From: Pseudisothecium myosuroides | Lineage: Eukaryota; Streptophyta; Bryopsida; Hypnales; Lembophyllaceae | Length of the DNA: 64,000 nucleotides | Assembly: GCA_951799445.1 (NCBI GenBank) | Contig: OX637291.1 | Span: 8,992,501 to 9,056,500, forward strand | Reading direction: 5' to 3' | Part shown: positions 61,160 through 64,000 of the stretch, piece after piece | Layout: every line of letters starts with the position of its first letter | How positions within the stretch are numbered: the first letter of the stretch is position 1 | Position numbers and translations under genes: made by a program | The notes under the pieces: generated by a model | What the model saw: only the letters and a program-made list of their open reading frames with translations | Databases searched by the model: none | What the model was told of the DNA's origin: nothing

Positions 61160-64000
61160 CCTTCAAAAAACGGTATTGTTTATTATATTCTATAACCTAG
61201 AGATCAAAATCTAGACTTTGCAAGGTTTAACTTCTAATGACCCAAGGGGGTGTACTTTCAAAATGGGCTGAAACTATTAAGAACTTGAGCAATTTGTTTG
61301 CTCATTTTTTCTAAGATTGAATATAATATAATTGTAGAATCTCAAAGTTTAAATTATGAAGGAGCACCTCAAAAAAATTCACATTATTTGATTACATAGT
61401 TTATTTGATATTTAATTTAGTTTAGTTTATTTGATAATTTTGAAATATAATTATTTGGATCAATGGAAAAGTAGGGCAACTCACTTTGAAGCCTAAGCAT
61501 CTCTTAGTGAGAATATTTCAAAATGATGAAATTCTTATTTTTAGTGAAAGACAAGAAGGTTGAGAATGCTCGTCTAGGTGATTGCAAAAAAGACCGGTAC
61601 TATTTTGAGTCACATTTAGAGGGACGGAGTTGTCATCTGCTATAACCTTTGAAGCATGAACTCGATTAACTTGAAGTTTTTTTTATTAGAAATGGCTAAC
61701 TTGATAGTAATTACATCCCTTATTTTTCAAAAATTTCTAAAAATCATTTTATATTTAAATTTAAATTTAGCTAATTTGTCACACTTTGCAATTTTTAGTA
61801 TTAGGGAGTACCCAAAATTAATGAACTAGAGCAAAACATTTTGTAGCCTATTTCCAAACTAGGCGGGCATATGCCTACAAAAGGACATTTAAAAAAGCAT
61901 TTAAAAAAGCATTTAGAAAAGCATTATTTTATGTCCTCCACATGCGTGCTAATAGAGCTCCTTTACATCTGCATGTCTGAACATTGAGATCGTTTCAAGA
62001 TCATTCTTTTAGTGAAATCTCTTCATCGTAATGTTTTCATGAATGTCCAATTTTTAGTTTCTTTGTAAATTGTTTTTACTATTTTTTACAAATTAAAACG
62101 TCAAATCACCCATTTTCTTGAGATTCTACACTTTTTTAGGCAAGAAATTTGGCATACAATCTGTCATAAATTCCACACTATAGTGTAGCATTCTGGACAC
62201 CCGTCAAAATACTTCAGTCATGGAATACAAAACATGGTAGTCAATTATACAACCAAATTGTCCACATGAGGTGGAAACACCCTATACCGTCCATGTATCC
62301 ATTTTTGCACGATAGACTTCCTTTAAAGTGTCCTCCAAGCGTGTTATTAAATTGTCCCCATACTTAACTGCAGTTGGTGGGCTGCTATTTTTTCTAGATT
62401 TTGGATTTATAATCAATAAAATATAGTTCAGGATGTCCTAGGGAGTTCCACTTTGAAAATTCATAGAAATTAGATGCCTTTTAAAAAATTCTTTTTCTTT
62501 TTTGAAAATTCATGATTTTCAATTGTTAATATTGCAAAATATTTTTTTCTAAAAAAAGGTGCCTCCAACTATAGTATGCCAAATTACTTGTTTAGACAAT
62601 TTTAGGTGTTTCCACCTTACAAATGGAATGATATGTCTACAAGATAGATCCTTTGCTTACGTGATCTAAACATTTAATTTAGAAAGGCAAAAAGAGAAAA
62701 AATGGAGAACAACTAAGGGGCCAAGACAGGTTTATTTCGGTGTGGCAGTATTCAAGGACGTACTTAAATAGAATAGCTGACCCATTTTTTATCACACACA
62801 CCCATTTCTAGAGTGTAGGTTGTTCTATTTCCGATCACTTGTAGTTTACATTACAGCTCACATAGAGCAGGACTAGTAGGAGTAGTAGAAATGTCCAAGA
62901 AGTGTACATTGAGAGCATAGAATGATTACAATATGTACAATAATATGATTACAATATGTATGATTACAATACATTAAAAGCCACAATTATAACTTACATT
63001 GATTTTATAACTAGCCTGTAGTTGGATTCAATAGAATGACCTATATAACAAAAATAGATTTAACGGAATCTTTACGAGAAAAATTCATGGTCATTTCTTT
63101 TTTGAAGAAAAAAATGTAAAAAAACTTTAAATCCTTCTGAAATCTATTTCACTACTTGAGAAAATTGTTTCCCTCACCAAATTCATCATGTAGATATGCT
63201 CAATTCCTTAAGTGGTTGGAAATGGGTCGTAAGCTTATATCTGCCACTCCATGCTTTTGTTCAATAGCTTTTTTATATCTCTAATGAAATTTTATGCGCA
63301 AATCACTGCATTCTATGTAGACTTTTGATTAATGAAAACGTGAGCCAACAACATTTAAGGTAACCACATCTAAAATCGCACAAACAAGCAATTTAGCATG
63401 GTTGTCATTATTACATTGAATTTTTTTGTTAGGTCTTGCTACCTTGTAGGTAGTCAAAAGAGGATTCTAAATTCTCTTAGAAAGCATTTTTTGGACACGT
63501 ATGAATAAACTACAAATTTTCAAAGTGTTGGAAATAGTGTTTCTAAAATTGACCATAAACTCTCATGAATCATGGGAGTACATTTTAGGCAAGAATCTAA
63601 ACTTTTCAATTTTAGAAACTGGTCAAAATTAGGTGTAGTTATGTTATTAGTTGTTTTGTACACTAACTCATTTTGCACCGATATAACCATATTCGGACAT
63701 TAGAATCTCAAATAATTAGGCATTATGATCTCAAATTTTGCCTTCCAAGCCCATGGCCTGCGGAACAACTGAGAAAGCATTGCTTATGCATTGATTTTTT
63801 ACTTATAATAATAATACTTTAAAACTGTTGCAACATTTGCAACAACATCTCCTTTGTGTATGAAAGATAGAATGATTTTTAATTTACTAGAATTGAAGTT
63901 TAACCACTAAAAAGAATATAATGTCTCAATCAGCAGATGCAGATGATCTTTGTCTAGGTGATGAAGAAAATTGAGTTTTCATCAATTTTTTTGATATAAT
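61160..64000. other. AT-rich intergenic DNA to the window end
   Basis: No gene is supported. The repeat relatives of 41730-42110 lie at 61900-62130. A possible ~350-bp MITE with AGGTGGAAACACC/GGTGTTTCCACCT ends lies at 62268-62621. An inverted copy of the 54270/55605 repeat is at 63430-63610. Confidence 0.45.
62268..62621. mobile_element. Possible TAAGGTGGAAACACC MITE
   Basis: The left end TGAGGTGGAAACACCCTA and the inverse of the right end, TAAGGTGGAAACACCTAAA, match for about 15 bp. The ends resemble the TAAGGTAGAAGCACC elements elsewhere in the window. Confidence 0.4.

Overview
The window looks like nuclear DNA of a land plant. It is AT-rich, genes are few and split by short GT-AG introns, and the intergenic DNA is packed with miniature inverted-repeat transposable elements (MITEs). 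Three signatures point to plants: an En/Spm-type CACTA transposon with the classic CACTACAAGAAAA ends, a Stowaway-like element ending in CTCCCTCCGTCCC, and an Emigrant/pogo-like MITE beginning CAGTAGAAC. The genes agree: a POLAR-like coiled-coil protein and two ankyrin-repeat membrane proteins with the plant PGG domain. The unusual size of the POLAR-like protein and the form of the PGG genes make me lean towards a non-seed plant or another large-genome lineage, but the sequence does not settle this. I saw no rRNA, tRNA, organelle or bacterial sequence.

Layout. 1-3,900 holds simple repeats and two copies of a ~930-bp TTAA-flanked MITE. 3,900-12,150 is a GC-richer gene island with one multi-exon POLAR-like gene on the plus strand. 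Its last seven introns join in frame; its start codon was not located. 12,286-14,136 holds two abutting inverted-repeat elements. 15,385-17,207 holds two more TTAA elements. 17,635-24,883 is a three-level nest: a MITE containing a second MITE containing a 6.66-kb CACTA element with an exact ATG target duplication and no recognisable transposase. 25,940-27,625 is a TTAA element with another MITE inside it. 28,128-30,779 holds an ankyrin/PGG pseudogene fragment followed by an intact ankyrin/PGG gene. 31,500-43,060 is repeat-rich, with more TTAA elements, TAAGGTAG-ended MITEs, oligo(A)-tailed retroelement-like segments and an Emigrant-like MITE. 43,190-45,333 is an ankyrin/PGG pseudogene broken by at least three insertions. 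47,396-48,450 is a TTAA element whose right end runs into an 86-bp satellite-like array. 48,450-50,300 is GC-richer with degenerate tandem repeats and no clear gene. 51,225-52,481 is the second intact ankyrin/PGG gene. The rest is AT-rich and mostly old repeats.

The genes do not form an operon or pathway. The two ankyrin/PGG genes and the two pseudogenes are local duplicates, and the intact pair also shares about 280 bp of upstream DNA. The most distinctive feature is the set of at least six MITE size classes that all sit between TTAA tetranucleotides with CCCCTAAAGGACC-like ends. This is the signature expected of piggyBac-type target-site use, which is not commonly reported as abundant in land plants.
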